From: Streptomyces sp. NBC_00683
Lineage (GTDB): Bacteria > Actinomycetota > Actinomycetes > Streptomycetales > Streptomycetaceae
Assembly: GCF_036226745.1 (NCBI RefSeq)
Contig: NZ_CP109013.1
Location: 8,455,660-8,519,659 of the forward strand
Direction of reading: 5' to 3'
Length of the DNA stretch: 64,000 nt
Both the position numbers and the translations under genes were made by a program. Below, in pieces: positions 53,631 through 62,813 of this stretch. Below the pieces are notes generated by a model. It was not told where the DNA came from and did no database searches. It was given only the letters and a program-made list of their open reading frames with translations. Numbering within the stretch: position 1 is the first letter of the stretch; the number at the start of each line of letters is the position of its first letter.

Positions 53631-54150
53631 GGCCCTTCAGTGCCGCGGCCACGGCAGGCAAAGACCGATCAGTGCACCAATTCCACCATCTTCCACACCT
53701 TTGCCCCCGCCCGGCTCACACCATTACCCGTACGAATGCCAACCCGCCCCCACCACGCCGCCGTCGCGGACACCGTCGACCGGCACCGGCCCGGTCAGCC
53801 GGCGCCACCTCCCCCCGGCTCGAACGAACGATGTGCCCAACCAGACGGTGCGGCGCTACGCCCCCTACCGGAACCCGGAGATCCTCACGGCCCCGGCCGA
53901 GCCCCACTGGAAGCACTCCACGCGAGAGCGGCCTTCCTCCCCAGCACAGTAGGACCTCCGCGGCCCGCCACCCTGCCGCCCCCAAACCCCCGCCCAGGTC
54001 CACACGAGGGCCCTCAGCCACCACGACACGACCACTGGCCGCAGCTGGGCCGACCGCTGTCCGAGCGCGCCGGCGCTGCAGCGCCCACAGAAATGATCTT
54101 GCTTCAGTAGCTTTCGCGACGGTGTTGCTCCATCGCTGGTCGGCACGGGG
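53631..54150. other. No supported gene
   Basis: Upstream of the permease, 520 bases have only Pro/His/Arg-rich open frames with no domain. The permease promoter probably lies in the first 100 bases, but no convincing boxes were identified. Confidence 0.4.
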
Positions 54151-54699
54151 TCACAGTTCGGTCGACCAGACCCCGACAGGGTGCTCAGCCGGTGGCAGCC
54201 ACAACTGAGGCTGCGACTCCCGATACCTCTCCTCAGCCTGTTCCTCCCAGTGGAAGCGGCCATCCGCGTCGGGCCACGCAACTTGCAGCACAGGGAAAGG
54301 AGGCCGCCGGTAGAATCCGATGGCCTGCCCGAAGAAGGTCCGGTACCAGCGAAGATCGACCTGTCTGAGCGCGACTTGGTGACCGTCGACAACGTCAGGA
54401 TGCCTCTGGCCATCAGTCAGTACAGAGCTCGCGGCGGACTTCGCTCCGAGGCTGTTGAGCATGCGGTGCATGGCATGGATATCGAGTCCGAACATGGCGA
54501 GTTCAGGCGCGCCGTGAGTGTGCGCGAGGCCGATCGTGTAGGCGCATCCAGGACCGATGTCGTCCTCGGGGACCATCACGACGTGCCATCCGTGCTGCTG
54601 CACATTCTCGATGATCGTCAGATCCACGCGGTCCGCTTCGTCCCGGTCACCGTAGTCATGACAGAGGACACAGCGGCACTGGAACGGATCATCAAGCAT
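54151..54699 (-). CDS. DUF4262-family protein
   Basis: ATG 54699 starts MLDDPFQCRCVLCHDYGDRD with a Cys-rich N-terminus. The DUF4262 marks are clear: IIENVQQHGWHVVMVPED, GPGCAYTIGLAHTHGAPELA, and near the end RRPPFPVLQVAWPDADGRFH. Function unknown; the domain is widespread in actinobacteria and is sometimes associated with mobile DNA. It is flanked by dispersed repeats on both sides. Confidence 0.8.
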   Translation of the reverse strand: MLDDPFQCRCVLCHDYGDRDEADRVDLTIIENVQQHGWHVVMVPEDDIGPGCAYTIGLAHTHGAPELAMFGLDIHAMHRMLNSLGAKSAASSVLTDGQRHPDVVDGHQVALRQVDLRWYRTFFGQAIGFYRRPPFPVLQVAWPDADGRFHWEEQAEERYRESQPQLWLPPAEHPVGVWSTEL

Positions 54700-54800
54700 G
54701 TGCGGAGGCTACGAGGTGAGCGTTTGAGTCCGGCAGTCGGGGTTCACGGCCACCCTCTCAATCGAACAACATCGTCACCTTCGGCGACCGCTCCCCAAGA

Positions 54801-54825
54801 GCTGTGCCAGAACCCAATTCTCGTC
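54801..54825 (+). repeat. Dispersed end repeat, copy 3
   Basis: GCTGTGCCAGAACCCAATTC followed by TCGTC; a diverged copy of the 52015 sequence, in the same orientation. Confidence 0.45.
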
Positions 54826-54880
54826 AACAATCCGGAGTGAGCTGATCACCGGCAGCCGCCCGGAACTCGCGCACAAGTGC

Positions 54881-54985
54881 TGTCACGAGACAGGTTCTGG
54901 CACACATTCCGCGAACGATATTCATGGTCCTGCGTCAGGGTGAGGAGCGAGGCGCGCCACCTGCACCGATCGAAGACTGCAAGGC
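54881..54985 (-). repeat. MITE-like repeat A (copy of 55697)
   Basis: It begins with a dispersed-end repeat (GTTCTGGCACACATTCC) and continues in GGTCCTGCGTC, GGTGAGGAGCGAGGCGCGC and GATCGAAGACTGCA. About 95 bases align with 55697-55792. The right end, if any, is not a clear inverted repeat. A similar motif at ~55010 may be a neighbouring partial copy. Confidence 0.5.
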
Positions 54986-55053
54986 CCCGGATTGGTGAAC
55001 GAGTTCTGGCCCAGCCCCGTGCATTGGAAGATGTGCCTTCCGCGGTCCGTTGC

Positions 55054-55548
55054 CTAGCCGGCAACGGTGATCGGCCGAGCTGGTGAGCCGTCCGCTATGA
55101 GTGCACCGAGCAGCGATGGAAGCCCCGCCGGTCTCAGCAAGTCCGTCGTGGTGGCCAGTTCCTCGGCGGTCCACCATCGGTGTCCTGTGATGGCGGCTCT
55201 CTCCACTTCCTCGAACCCAGAGGTGTCGACCGTGAAGGAAGGCACCCGGGCCAGGTAGTAGCGCTGGCGGACTTCGTAAGTGATGCCGTCTCGGGTCGTG
55301 GTCCAAGGACGCCCGCGCCAGACTTCGGGGCCCAGGTCGACATTGGCCAACCCAGTCTCCTCCCGCAGCTCGCGCAAGGCCGCCTGCTCATGGGTCTCGC
55401 CCGGCCCCAGCCCACCGCCCACGGTGAACCAGCGCAGAGAGCCGTCCGTCTGGTTCCTGGCGGAGAAGAGCAGCAGGCGATCGGCATCGTCCAGCAACAC
55501 CACACGCGCGCTCAGGCGGAGCGGGAGCCTCTCGTCCGGTATCGTCAC
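55054..55548 (-). CDS. Nudix hydrolase
   Basis: The 164-residue protein (ATG 55548) has the Nudix box GGLGPGETHEQAALRELREE followed by TGL, matching GX5EX7REUXEEXGU. It also has LSARVVLLDDADRLLLFSAR upstream. Nudix enzymes hydrolyse nucleoside diphosphate derivatives; the substrate is unknown. It is flanked by MITE-like repeats on both sides. Confidence 0.85.
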   Translation of the reverse strand: MTIPDERLPLRLSARVVLLDDADRLLLFSARNQTDGSLRWFTVGGGLGPGETHEQAALRELREETGLANVDLGPEVWRGRPWTTTRDGITYEVRQRYYLARVPSFTVDTSGFEEVERAAITGHRWWTAEELATTTDLLRPAGLPSLLGALIADGSPARPITVAG

Positions 55549-55696
55549 CGCGCCAGACTAGAGGCCCGAATCACCTCGCCAGCACGGTGGTCACGCCGGA
55601 TCGCCGCAGACAGCCCTACATCTGCGGCATGACCAGCACCTTTCACCTGGAACATCTCGACGTTGCCCTGGCAGGAACCGGAGTGCTGTCAAAACT

Positions 55697-55843
55697 CAGG
55701 TTCGGGGCACATTCCGTGAATGACCTTGCCGGCCCTGCGTCGAGGTGAGGAGCCAGGCGCGCTACCGGCACGGATCGCAGTCTGCACGAGCCCGACGACG
55801 TGAACTCGGGAGCGTTCACGAAATGTGTGCCAGAACCACGAGA
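55697..55843. mobile_element. MITE-like element B, ~147 bp
   Basis: The left part (GGTTCGGGGCACATTCCGTG) and the right part (CACGAAATGTGTGCCAGAAC at 55818) are imperfect inverted repeats. The interior shares ~95 bases with 54881-54985. No coding capacity. The ends resemble those of ISL3-type sequences at 52015 and 56725. Confidence 0.5.
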
Positions 55844-56003
55844 CATCAACGTAGCCAGCCAGCCACCACCCCCGACAAGCCGCAGGCCAGACACGAAGAT
55901 CACGACCTGCACCCGGACCACCAACCGACCCCGGCACGCCCGGCGCTCCGCCGCAACGCACTCGATCACCCTGAGCACGAAGCCCCGGCAGCACACTCCC
56001 GCG

Positions 56004-56507
56004 TCACAGCAACGAGCGTGTCAGCCAGACCACTTCACCGTTCTCCTCCATGGAAACGTGATCCCGCACGAACCCGACCTTCTCAAGGACACGGAGCGAC
56101 GGCGTGTTCCACACACCGACCGTCGACCACAGCCGCTTCCGCCCGGTCGCCGCAGCGGCATCGAGCACCGCGCCGGCCGCCTCGGTGGCATAGCCACGCC
56201 CATGAGCACGCTGGAACAGCTCATACGCGATTTCAGGCTCCTCCACAGTGGAGCGGCCGATGATCAGCCCGCAGTAGCCGATGAAGTCGCCCTCGTCACG
56301 GCGCTGGATGGGCAACAGGGCGATCCCCGTGGTCGCCGTCGCGGTGAGCAGCTCCGCGATGGACGTCCGGATGTGCTCAACCGTGGGGGTTCCCTTGCCG
56401 CGTTCGGAGAGGAGGGCGCAGAACTCAGCGGCGTCCGACTCGGCCCACGGCCGCAGTATCAGCCGCTCAGTCTCCAGGTGGAACGGCATCGTCGCGAACG
56501 TAGTCAT
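56004..56507 (-). CDS. GNAT acetyltransferase (RimJ-like)
   Basis: ATG 56507 (MTTFATMPFHLETERLILRP) gives 167 residues with the RimJ/L pattern: IAYELFQRAHGRGYATEAAG (acetyl-CoA loop) and STVGVWNTPSLRVLEKVGF (motif B), and the usual ETERLILRPW start. It probably acetylates a protein N-terminus or small amine. Unrelated in detail to the GNAT at 15293. Confidence 0.8.
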   Translation of the reverse strand: MTTFATMPFHLETERLILRPWAESDAAEFCALLSERGKGTPTVEHIRTSIAELLTATATTGIALLPIQRRDEGDFIGYCGLIIGRSTVEEPEIAYELFQRAHGRGYATEAAGAVLDAAAATGRKRLWSTVGVWNTPSLRVLEKVGFVRDHVSMEENGEVVWLTRSLL

Positions 56508-56724
56508 GCTCCCACTTTGCCCCACGCATCATCACGAACCACAGCCGGAGGAGCAACGGCGAGCAGAGCCACCGACCCGAAAACCTCGGCACACGACCCT
56601 GCTGAGACCGGCGGCTGATACAGGGGCGCTGTTGAGCAGGTGGCCGCTCCCGGTACCGAGGTCGATGTGCCTGAGTGCGGAACCCGTCACCCGACAACTG
56701 CCCCGACTCCGTCCTCCTGGCTTA

Positions 56725-58369
56725 GTCCACGAGAACGAGTTCCGGCTCAGATTCCGTGACATCGCCACGGTGAGTGACAGTTGGCCGTCGTGCGGCCCTT
56801 CGGGAAGTCGCCCGAAATCGACCAGCGGCGATCTCGAGTGGCTGACAGTCCGGGTCCGTGGAAGAGATGGTGCTCCGGCTGGAGGAGCTGCTGTTCCCGC
56901 CGACCGCGGACAGTGTCGGTGCTGGCGGTGGGCGTGATGAACAAGACGGCACGGACCGAGGCCTGTAGTACTACGGGCGGCTCGGCCTGTCCGGGTCGCG
57001 GAAGCTGGCCCACCCGGGTCCAAAGCTCCTACCAGCGGTTTCCACCAGACGCCTAGCGCGGGGCTGCGGGTGCTGCTCTGTCTGCACAGCCAGTGGACCG
57101 AGCGCCTGCGATCAACGCTGGCAGCGGTGGGCCTCACGCTCGCTGGCCGGGCGCGTGCACGGATGGCCAGCGTCTTCGAGGTGTCCGTCAGCCGCAGCAC
57201 CGTGCTGCGCCTGGTCGCGGCACTGCCCGAACCGGACTCACCAGCGCCGCAAGTGGTCGTCGTCGATGAGAACGCGACTCGCAAAGGCCGTCATTACGGC
57301 ACGTTACTGGTCGACGTCGAGACCCGGCGACCCGCGGACCTGCTGCCCGACCGGGAGGCGTCGAGCCTGGCGGCTTGGCTGGCCGAGCCGCCAGGCATCG
57401 AGGTGGCCTGTAGGGACCGGGCGCCGTATTTCGCCGAGGGCGCCACCATTGGGGCGCCCAAGACGGTGCAGGTCGCTGATCGCTGGGCATCTGCGGAACA
57501 ACCTTGGCGAAGCCGCCGAGCGGTGCGTTGCAGACCACCGCGGCCGTCTACTGAACAGGGCGCCCGAGCCACCCGGGCAGGTCCAGGAGCAGAACCCACG
57601 AACCTGGCTCCCCGTGCCGACCGGCCACCGGTTCGGCCGACCGGAACAAGAGCCAATCAGCCGCCGTTCACGCGCTGCTGGCCGACGGCCACAGCCGCCG
57701 CGCGATCCAACGCCGGCTCGGCACGACCTACCGCACCGTCAAGCTCCTCGCTGACGCTGCCACCCCGGAAGACCTCTTCCACGGCCAGGGGCAGGGCCGC
57801 CCCTCGGTCTTGGATAAGTTCAAGCCTTATCTGGACGACCGCTGGAACCATGGCTGCACCAACGCCTGGAAGGTATGGGAGGAGATCGTGCCACTCGGCT
57901 ACACCGGTAGCTACCAGTGAGTTCGCGCCTCCTTCCGCGCCAAGCGTCTCTCGGCAGTCCCGCTCCCCGCGTCCCCGCCATCGCCGCGCACCGTCGTCGG
58001 CTGGATACTGAGGCATCCCGACTCTCTCACCGAGGTGGAACAGCTCCGCCTCAAGGCCGTCTTGGCCCACTGTCCCGATCTGGATGCGCTCACCGGACAG
58101 GCCCGGTCCTTCGCCCAGATTCTCACCGAGCGCCAGGGCCACCGGCTCCCTGAGTGGCTCGACGCGGTCCGCCGAGACGACCTGCCCGGCCTCCATACCC
58201 TCGCCGCAGGCATCGACCGAGACCGCGACGTCGTCATCGGCGGCCTCTCGCCCTGCCCAGGAACTCCGGCGTCGTGGAGGGACACGTCAACCGAATCATG
58301 ATGTTCAAGCGCCAGATGATCGGACGTGCCGGGTTCCAGCTCTTTCGGAAGAGAGTTCTCCTGGCGTGA
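56725..58369 (+). mobile_element. ISL3-family element, strongly decayed
   Basis: The left end repeat GTCCACGAGAACGAGTTCCG continuing GCTCAGATTCCGTG (56725-56758) is followed by transposase pieces in several frames. They are RLEELLFPPTADSV (56870), LRSTLAAVGLTLAGRAR (57110), VVVVDENATRKGRHYGTLLV (57255), AVHALLADGHSRRAIQRRL (57660), PYLDDRWNHGCTNAWKVWEE (57830) and EVEQLRLKAVLAHCPDLDAL (58035), to LFRKRVLLA-stop at 58369. Stops and shifts are numerous, so it is inactive. Confidence 0.7.
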
Positions 58370-58413
58370 CTGGGTGACTGGGTGACTGGGTGACTGGGTG
58401 ACTGGGTGACTGG
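58366..58413 (+). repeat. Six tandem copies of GTGACTGG
   Basis: An 8-base unit repeated six times without error begins at the stop codon of the ISL3 remnant, followed by imperfect copies (GTGACAGG). The repeats alter the right end of the ISL3 element, and no coding role is seen. Confidence 0.8.
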
Positions 58414-58476
58414 TGACAGGCGACTGGTGACTGAGGCCGACAGGCGTTTCGAGAGACAGTTCTACGATCTCAGTTC

Positions 58477-58944
58477 ATGACGACTCCCGACTGCTACACA
58501 TGCAGCAAGGAAGCAGATTTCGACAACCTCCCACCACGCGAGTGCGTGGTATATGACCAGCACTGGCGGGTGGCCCACGCCTTCAACACCGCAGTGCCCG
58601 GCTGGCTGGTGCTGCTGCCTCGGCGCCACGTTGCCGCGGTTCATGACCTCACCAACGCTGAGGCATCTGCCCTAGGGGTGTGGCAGGTCAAGCTTTCCCG
58701 GGCTCTCCAGAGCCTGACTGGTTGTGCCAAGACCTACGTCATCCAATTCGCCGAAGCCGAAGGCTTCGCGCACGTGCACTTCCATATCGTTCCGCGCATG
58801 GCAGATCTACAACCAGAGCATCGTGGGCCGGGCATTTTCGAGCTGCTTCGGCGACCGGAGCAGGAGCGAGTAACGGCTGACCGGGCAGACCAAATAGCCC
58901 ACTCGCTCCGAGCTCAACTTCATGGGCACCCGAACGCTCAGTAA
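58477..58944 (+). CDS. HIT-family protein
   Basis: ATG 58477 starts MTTPDCYTCSKEADFDNLPP with CYTC, a possible zinc pair. The HIT triad is seen as HVHFHIVPR near residues 98-106, and upstream FNTAVPGWLVLLPRRHVAAV matches the HIT fold. HIT enzymes are nucleotide hydrolases or transferases such as Ap4A or AMP-lysine hydrolases. The next gene starts 55 bases later, so they may be co-transcribed. Confidence 0.8.
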   Translation: MTTPDCYTCSKEADFDNLPPRECVVYDQHWRVAHAFNTAVPGWLVLLPRRHVAAVHDLTNAEASALGVWQVKLSRALQSLTGCAKTYVIQFAEAEGFAHVHFHIVPRMADLQPEHRGPGIFELLRRPEQERVTADRADQIAHSLRAQLHGHPNAQ

Positions 58945-58999
58945 CCAGATCACGGAATCCGAGCTCGACCCTCGACACAGACAGCCCAAGGGAGAAGAG

Positions 59000-59593
59000 T
59001 TGACCACCGAGTACCAGCAGAAGCGGCGCGAGCGCTATATCGCCGCCACCGTCATGCCTGCCCCACAACCGTGGCAGCCGGTGCTGGACCACAGGACCCC
59101 CATCGGAGGTCTGCTCGGCATCGGCTTCGCCGTCCATCCCGACAGCGGGCACGACCTCGTCATGGTCGTGTCCAGCGACGGGCACGGACTCTTCGACGCG
59201 GTCACGGGCGAGAAGATCGCCCGCGACAGGGACCCAGACCCCGACACCAGCACTCCGGACGCGTCGCCGGAGCTCACCTGCCCCGGGCTCGGCCCTGTCG
59301 AAGGCGGGCCGGTGCGTATCGCCGGGCTCTTCGGCGGCGGCCTGCACAGCACCACACCGGACGGCTGGACCCTGGACGTCGTCAGCCCCGAGTGGCCCCA
59401 CGACCGCGTCATCCTCTCCGCCGACGGCGGGTCCCACACAGGGCCGGCGGGAGGGACATGGTGGCACGTCTTCCACTCCGAGTACTCAGAACTCCGCGCA
59501 GCCGGCTTCTCGCCCTCCGGCCTGACCCTGGCGGTCGCCACCAGCAGCGACCTCACCCTCTGGACCCGGCCCGAACTCCACTTTGACGACTGA
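59000..59593 (+). CDS. Hypothetical protein, 197 aa
   Basis: The TTG at 59000 after GGGAGAAGAG begins LTTEYQQKRRERYIAATVMP. The middle is beta-rich with Trp-rich strands (HDLVMVVSSDGHGLFDAVTG, GGTWWHVFHSEYSELRAAGF) and it ends LTLWTRPELHFDD. An upstream ATG at 58922 would overlap the HIT gene. It resembles a small cytoplasmic beta-propeller-like or immunity protein; family not recognised. Confidence 0.6.
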   Translation: MTTEYQQKRRERYIAATVMPAPQPWQPVLDHRTPIGGLLGIGFAVHPDSGHDLVMVVSSDGHGLFDAVTGEKIARDRDPDPDTSTPDASPELTCPGLGPVEGGPVRIAGLFGGGLHSTTPDGWTLDVVSPEWPHDRVILSADGGSHTGPAGGTWWHVFHSEYSELRAAGFSPSGLTLAVATSSDLTLWTRPELHFDD

Positions 59594-59909
59594 GCAGACA
59601 GCAGGACAGCGGGACAACGGGCGAAGGGGACGGCAGACGGACAGGGCAGAACCCGCAGGGACGCCGGGAGGCCAGACAAGGGCCTACGCACCTGCCAGAG
59701 CGGCGCTTACCGACGGAGGCGAGTTCGTCGGACGGGACGACAGCATTCCCCAGCCGCCAGCTTGCCCACGCCTACGCGGCACGCCTCCGACGGACGAGGA
59801 GACGAGGTACGGAGACTCCAGCGTTGCCATCCACCGTCGACACCCTCACCCGGCTCGAAGCCGCCTCGGCCAGGATCGGCTGCATCTCCTCAACCTGTCC
59901 GCCCCCACG
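59594..59909. other. No supported gene
   Basis: About 315 bases between two convergent genes with no terminator-like hairpin that I could confirm, and only composition-driven open frames. Confidence 0.35.
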
Positions 59910-61007
59910 TCAGCCCGCGAACCGCTCCCACAGGGCAGCCTCATCCGCGGCGAGCGGCGGCCCCCACACCAGCCTGCCGCCGATCAGCCCCGGCAGGCGG
60001 CCGGTGGCCAGGTGCGGATTCTCCAGCTTGTCGGCCGTCTCCTCCAGCAGCATGCTCAACGTCTGGTCCCCGACAGTCCGCACGGACGTGTCGTCCCAGT
60101 GCCCGACCTTGCCCGTCTCGGCGTCGACGAACAGGCCATAGCTCGTGTCGGTCACCGACCATGAACAGAACGGAATCCATGACGGCTTCCACACCATCGC
60201 ATCGCCAACGCCCCACCCGCCTCCTAGCTCCCGCTGGTTCTCCCCATGCCACCGGTAGGACGTAGCCACCGTGCCCAGCGGCATCAACGCCCAGCCGTAG
60301 TCGGGCATCACACCCGCCCCCGGGGTGTCTTTGCCCCCCGCGCACAGCAGCCACAACGCCCGCAGCTCCACGGATACACACACCCCAAGTGAATGCTCCA
60401 GCGCGGCAATCTCGTACGTGGACGCGCCCGGCAGCAGCGCCGCATGGGTAGCGGGCGCGTGCTGCTCAAGCCAGCTGGTGACCCGCCGCCATGCCTCGGT
60501 CACCTGCCGCGCGGCGATCTGCTGCAGGCGGGGATCCGGCATGGCCGCGGGAGCCTGCTCGTCGCCGGCGTCGGGAAGCGGCCCGGTCGCCTCGATGTCC
60601 CGGATCTCGATCCGGTCTACGTCCAGCAGGGGCGGACCGTAGGCGTAACGCACGATCAGGGGCGGGCACGCATCGAAGGTGTCGCTGTCGATCGTCGCCG
60701 CGTACAGGCCGAGCCTGCCGGCGCGCTCGCCGAGGCGTGGATCGCCGGCCAACTGCCGGGCCAGGGTCTTGACCGCATACAGGACACCGTCGCCGAGCTC
60801 CGTGCAGCGAGCGCGTATGCGGTCGGGCAGGTCAACACTGACGGTCACTGGGAAGCGTGCTCCTTGCGTAGGACTCGGGCTTACCGCTGGGTGCGTTCGG
60901 CCGTTTCCCACAGGGTGCGTTGCTGCGCCTCGTGGAGTGATGAGCTCGAGGAGGTATTCCTGGAGGGACTCGCCGGTCTGCGCGGCGCGCACCTTGAGAC
61001 CGGTCAT
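59910..61007 (-). CDS. RHH-like N-terminus fused to SMI1/KNR4 domain
   Basis: The 365-residue protein begins MTGLKVRAAQTGESLQEYLL, like the helix of an RHH antitoxin (FitA/VapB type). The usual first beta-strand (VTIHNILDE) lies in frame before the ATG but without a normal start codon. A middle domain follows (VSVDLPDRIRARCTELGDGV, CPPLIVRYAYGPPLLDVDRI), then an SMI1/KNR4 domain (AALEHSLGVCVSVELRALWL, FVDAETGKVGHWDDTSVRTV, WGPPLAADEAALWERFAG). No toxin gene is visible. It may be a regulator-immunity fusion. Confidence 0.65.
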   Translation of the reverse strand: MTGLKVRAAQTGESLQEYLLELITPRGAATHPVGNGRTHPAVSPSPTQGARFPVTVSVDLPDRIRARCTELGDGVLYAVKTLARQLAGDPRLGERAGRLGLYAATIDSDTFDACPPLIVRYAYGPPLLDVDRIEIRDIEATGPLPDAGDEQAPAAMPDPRLQQIAARQVTEAWRRVTSWLEQHAPATHAALLPGASTYEIAALEHSLGVCVSVELRALWLLCAGGKDTPGAGVMPDYGWALMPLGTVATSYRWHGENQRELGGGWGVGDAMVWKPSWIPFCSWSVTDTSYGLFVDAETGKVGHWDDTSVRTVGDQTLSMLLEETADKLENPHLATGRLPGLIGGRLVWGPPLAADEAALWERFAG

Positions 61008-61144
61008 GGTTTCATCCAGAATGTTATGGATCGTAACGGAGTCAGCAGCACAGGCGACGAGGGATGCGTGGACTACAGCCTCGTGATCGCCGCTGCCCAG
61101 GCCGCAGGACCGTGCCAGCCCGGCGAGGAAGCCTCCTGGGCCGC

Positions 61145-61353
61145 AGCGTACAAACCCTCACGGTCGACCTGCACATGATTGCCAAGCAGGCCAAGCAGAC
61201 CGTGCAGGACGTCGACCGGCTGGAGAGCGCCAAGACGTTCGTATCGCTTTCCTGGAAAAGGTCGAGATCGAGGGGACCAGCGGCCGAGGCCTGCTGACCC
61301 TGCGGCTGCCGTCCGGCGACGCGGAGCCCGTGACTGAAGCGATTGCTTCATAG
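61145..61353 (+). pseudogene. Frameshifted small gene remnant near tap
   Basis: The frame TVDLHMIAKQAKQTVQDVDR LESAKTF shifts near 61240 to RIAFLEKVEIEGTSGRGLLT and TLRLPSGDAEPVTEAIAS, stopping at 61353. It looks like a short conserved plasmid- or telomere-associated protein, but the family is not known to me. It has a frameshift and no clear start. Confidence 0.4.
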
Positions 61354-61406
61354 GGCGCCAGCGTCTCCGTCTAGCGATGGGCAAAGTTGCGACACCCGCT
61401 CACGGC

Positions 61407-61441
61407 ATGCGAATCTCGCATTGAATATGCGGAAACCGCAT
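61407..61441 (+). promoter_or_regulatory. Twin hairpins upstream of tap
   Basis: ATGCGA-ATC-TCGCAT (61407-61421) and ATGCGG-AAA-CCGCAT (61427-61441) are two similar six-base dyads spaced by five bases, ending 20 bases before the ATG of tap. Tap has an N-terminal HTH, so these may be its operator. A -10-like TAGTAT at 61449-61454 and no clear ribosome site suggest a leaderless mRNA. Confidence 0.5.
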
Positions 61442-61460
61442 CCCCTATTAGTATGTGTTC

Positions 61461-62810
61461 ATGCCGATGAGCACCGAAGAAATGCTGCGAGTGACAGTCA
61501 CCGCCATCGCACACCGCACCGGTGAACAACAGTCAGACCTCGCAGCAGCCCTCGGGCTGACGCAAAGCCAGATCAGCCGCAGGCAGCATGGAAGGGCCGC
61601 ATGGACCCTCCAGGACTGTGACCGCCTCGCCGCCCACTGGGGCATGCCCGTACTCGACCTCCTCGCAGGGCCCACACACGCCCTGGCGAAACTGCACGCC
61701 GACCGGGTCACGACCCACGCAACGCAGACCCTCATCCCGATCGACACCCCGCCACCCACAGCCCCCCCGACCCCAGAGCCCGAACCCGCTCCCGCCGAGC
61801 CGGCCGAAACCCCGGCACCCACAACGCCCGGCCCACCGGCCGCACCAAAACGCGTCACCGCACCCGCCGGCCCACTGGCCGACCAGATCCGCAAGCGCGT
61901 CAAACAGGAACTCGCCGCGCACGGAGGAGACCTGGAGACAACGCGGGCCACGCTCATCAAACGAGCAGTGCCCGACGTGATGGCACTCTTCGCAGCCTCC
62001 CGGGTCGGCGGCCGCTACGAACACTCCGAATTCCCCCCCACCGCCGACATCCTCAAAAAAACCTCACAGAAAGGAGCAGACCAAATCTGGGAAGGCCGAC
62101 CCAAGTGGCGCTCCGAGGACCTGTACCGCGCAGCACGAAGCGGACACGTCACGATCGAGGTGACAGTCCTCGACATGAACGCGGCCTACCTCTCCGCACT
62201 CAAAGCGTGGCTACCGATCGGCAAACTCGTCCACACCGAGGGCCACCCGCACGACCCCAAGCGCTCCGGAGTCCACCGAGTCACCCCCGCACCATGGAAC
62301 GAACCAGATCTCCCCTCCCCACTCGGCGCACGAAAAGAGCCGGGACCCCTATGGATCACCGAACCCACCCTCCGCCTCCTGCTGCGCTGCGCAAAACTCG
62401 GGTTCTGCGAAGCGCCCGTCATTCACGAATCACTGACATCCGGCGCATCCGAAGGACTCCTCGAAAAAATGCGCCGCGCACTCACCGAAGTACGCCGGGA
62501 AGCTACAACCCAGAACGACGAACTAACCACCGAATACGTGAAATCCATGTATTCTAAGTTCGTGTCCACCATCGGCGAAAGCAGCGCGAATCGCGAAATC
62601 CGGCGCCCAGACTGGATGCACATCATCCGCTCCCAAGCCTTCGCGAACCTATGGCTGAAAGCCTATAAGGCACACACCGCCGGACTGACAGTGGTTCAAA
62701 TCTCCGGAACCGACGAACTCCACATCGCCGGGGACTGGCAGCAGGTGTTCCCCGAAGGCCGCGACCTCGCCCAGGTCAAAGCCAAGTCCCTTTACACACT
62801 GGGGGAGTAG
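61461..62810 (+). CDS. tap: Telomere-associated protein Tap
   Basis: From ATG 61461 the 449-residue protein has an HTH start (EEMLRVTVTAIAHRTGEQQS, AALGLTQSQISRRQHGRAAW), a Pro-rich linker (~95-130) and the Tap core: IWEGRPKWRSEDLYRAARSG, VTVLDMNAAYLSALKAWLP, GPLWITEPTLRLLLRC, RPDWMHIIRSQAFANLWLKA, and GTDELHIAGDWQQVFPEGRD. It is shorter than the ~740-residue S. coelicolor form. Tap binds the 3' telomere overhang and recruits Tpg. A GTG at 61455 is a possible start. It is followed by tpg after 3 bases. Confidence 0.85.
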   Translation: MPMSTEEMLRVTVTAIAHRTGEQQSDLAAALGLTQSQISRRQHGRAAWTLQDCDRLAAHWGMPVLDLLAGPTHALAKLHADRVTTHATQTLIPIDTPPPTAPPTPEPEPAPAEPAETPAPTTPGPPAAPKRVTAPAGPLADQIRKRVKQELAAHGGDLETTRATLIKRAVPDVMALFAASRVGGRYEHSEFPPTADILKKTSQKGADQIWEGRPKWRSEDLYRAARSGHVTIEVTVLDMNAAYLSALKAWLPIGKLVHTEGHPHDPKRSGVHRVTPAPWNEPDLPSPLGARKEPGPLWITEPTLRLLLRCAKLGFCEAPVIHESLTSGASEGLLEKMRRALTEVRREATTQNDELTTEYVKSMYSKFVSTIGESSANREIRRPDWMHIIRSQAFANLWLKAYKAHTAGLTVVQISGTDELHIAGDWQQVFPEGRDLAQVKAKSLYTLGE

Positions 62811-62813
62811 GCC

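Noticed and set aside
51360..54110. A 916-codon plus-strand open frame
   Set aside because: Its sequence is low-complexity (Arg, His, Gln, Asp-rich) and runs antisense to the well-supported APC permease; it is a GC-content shadow.
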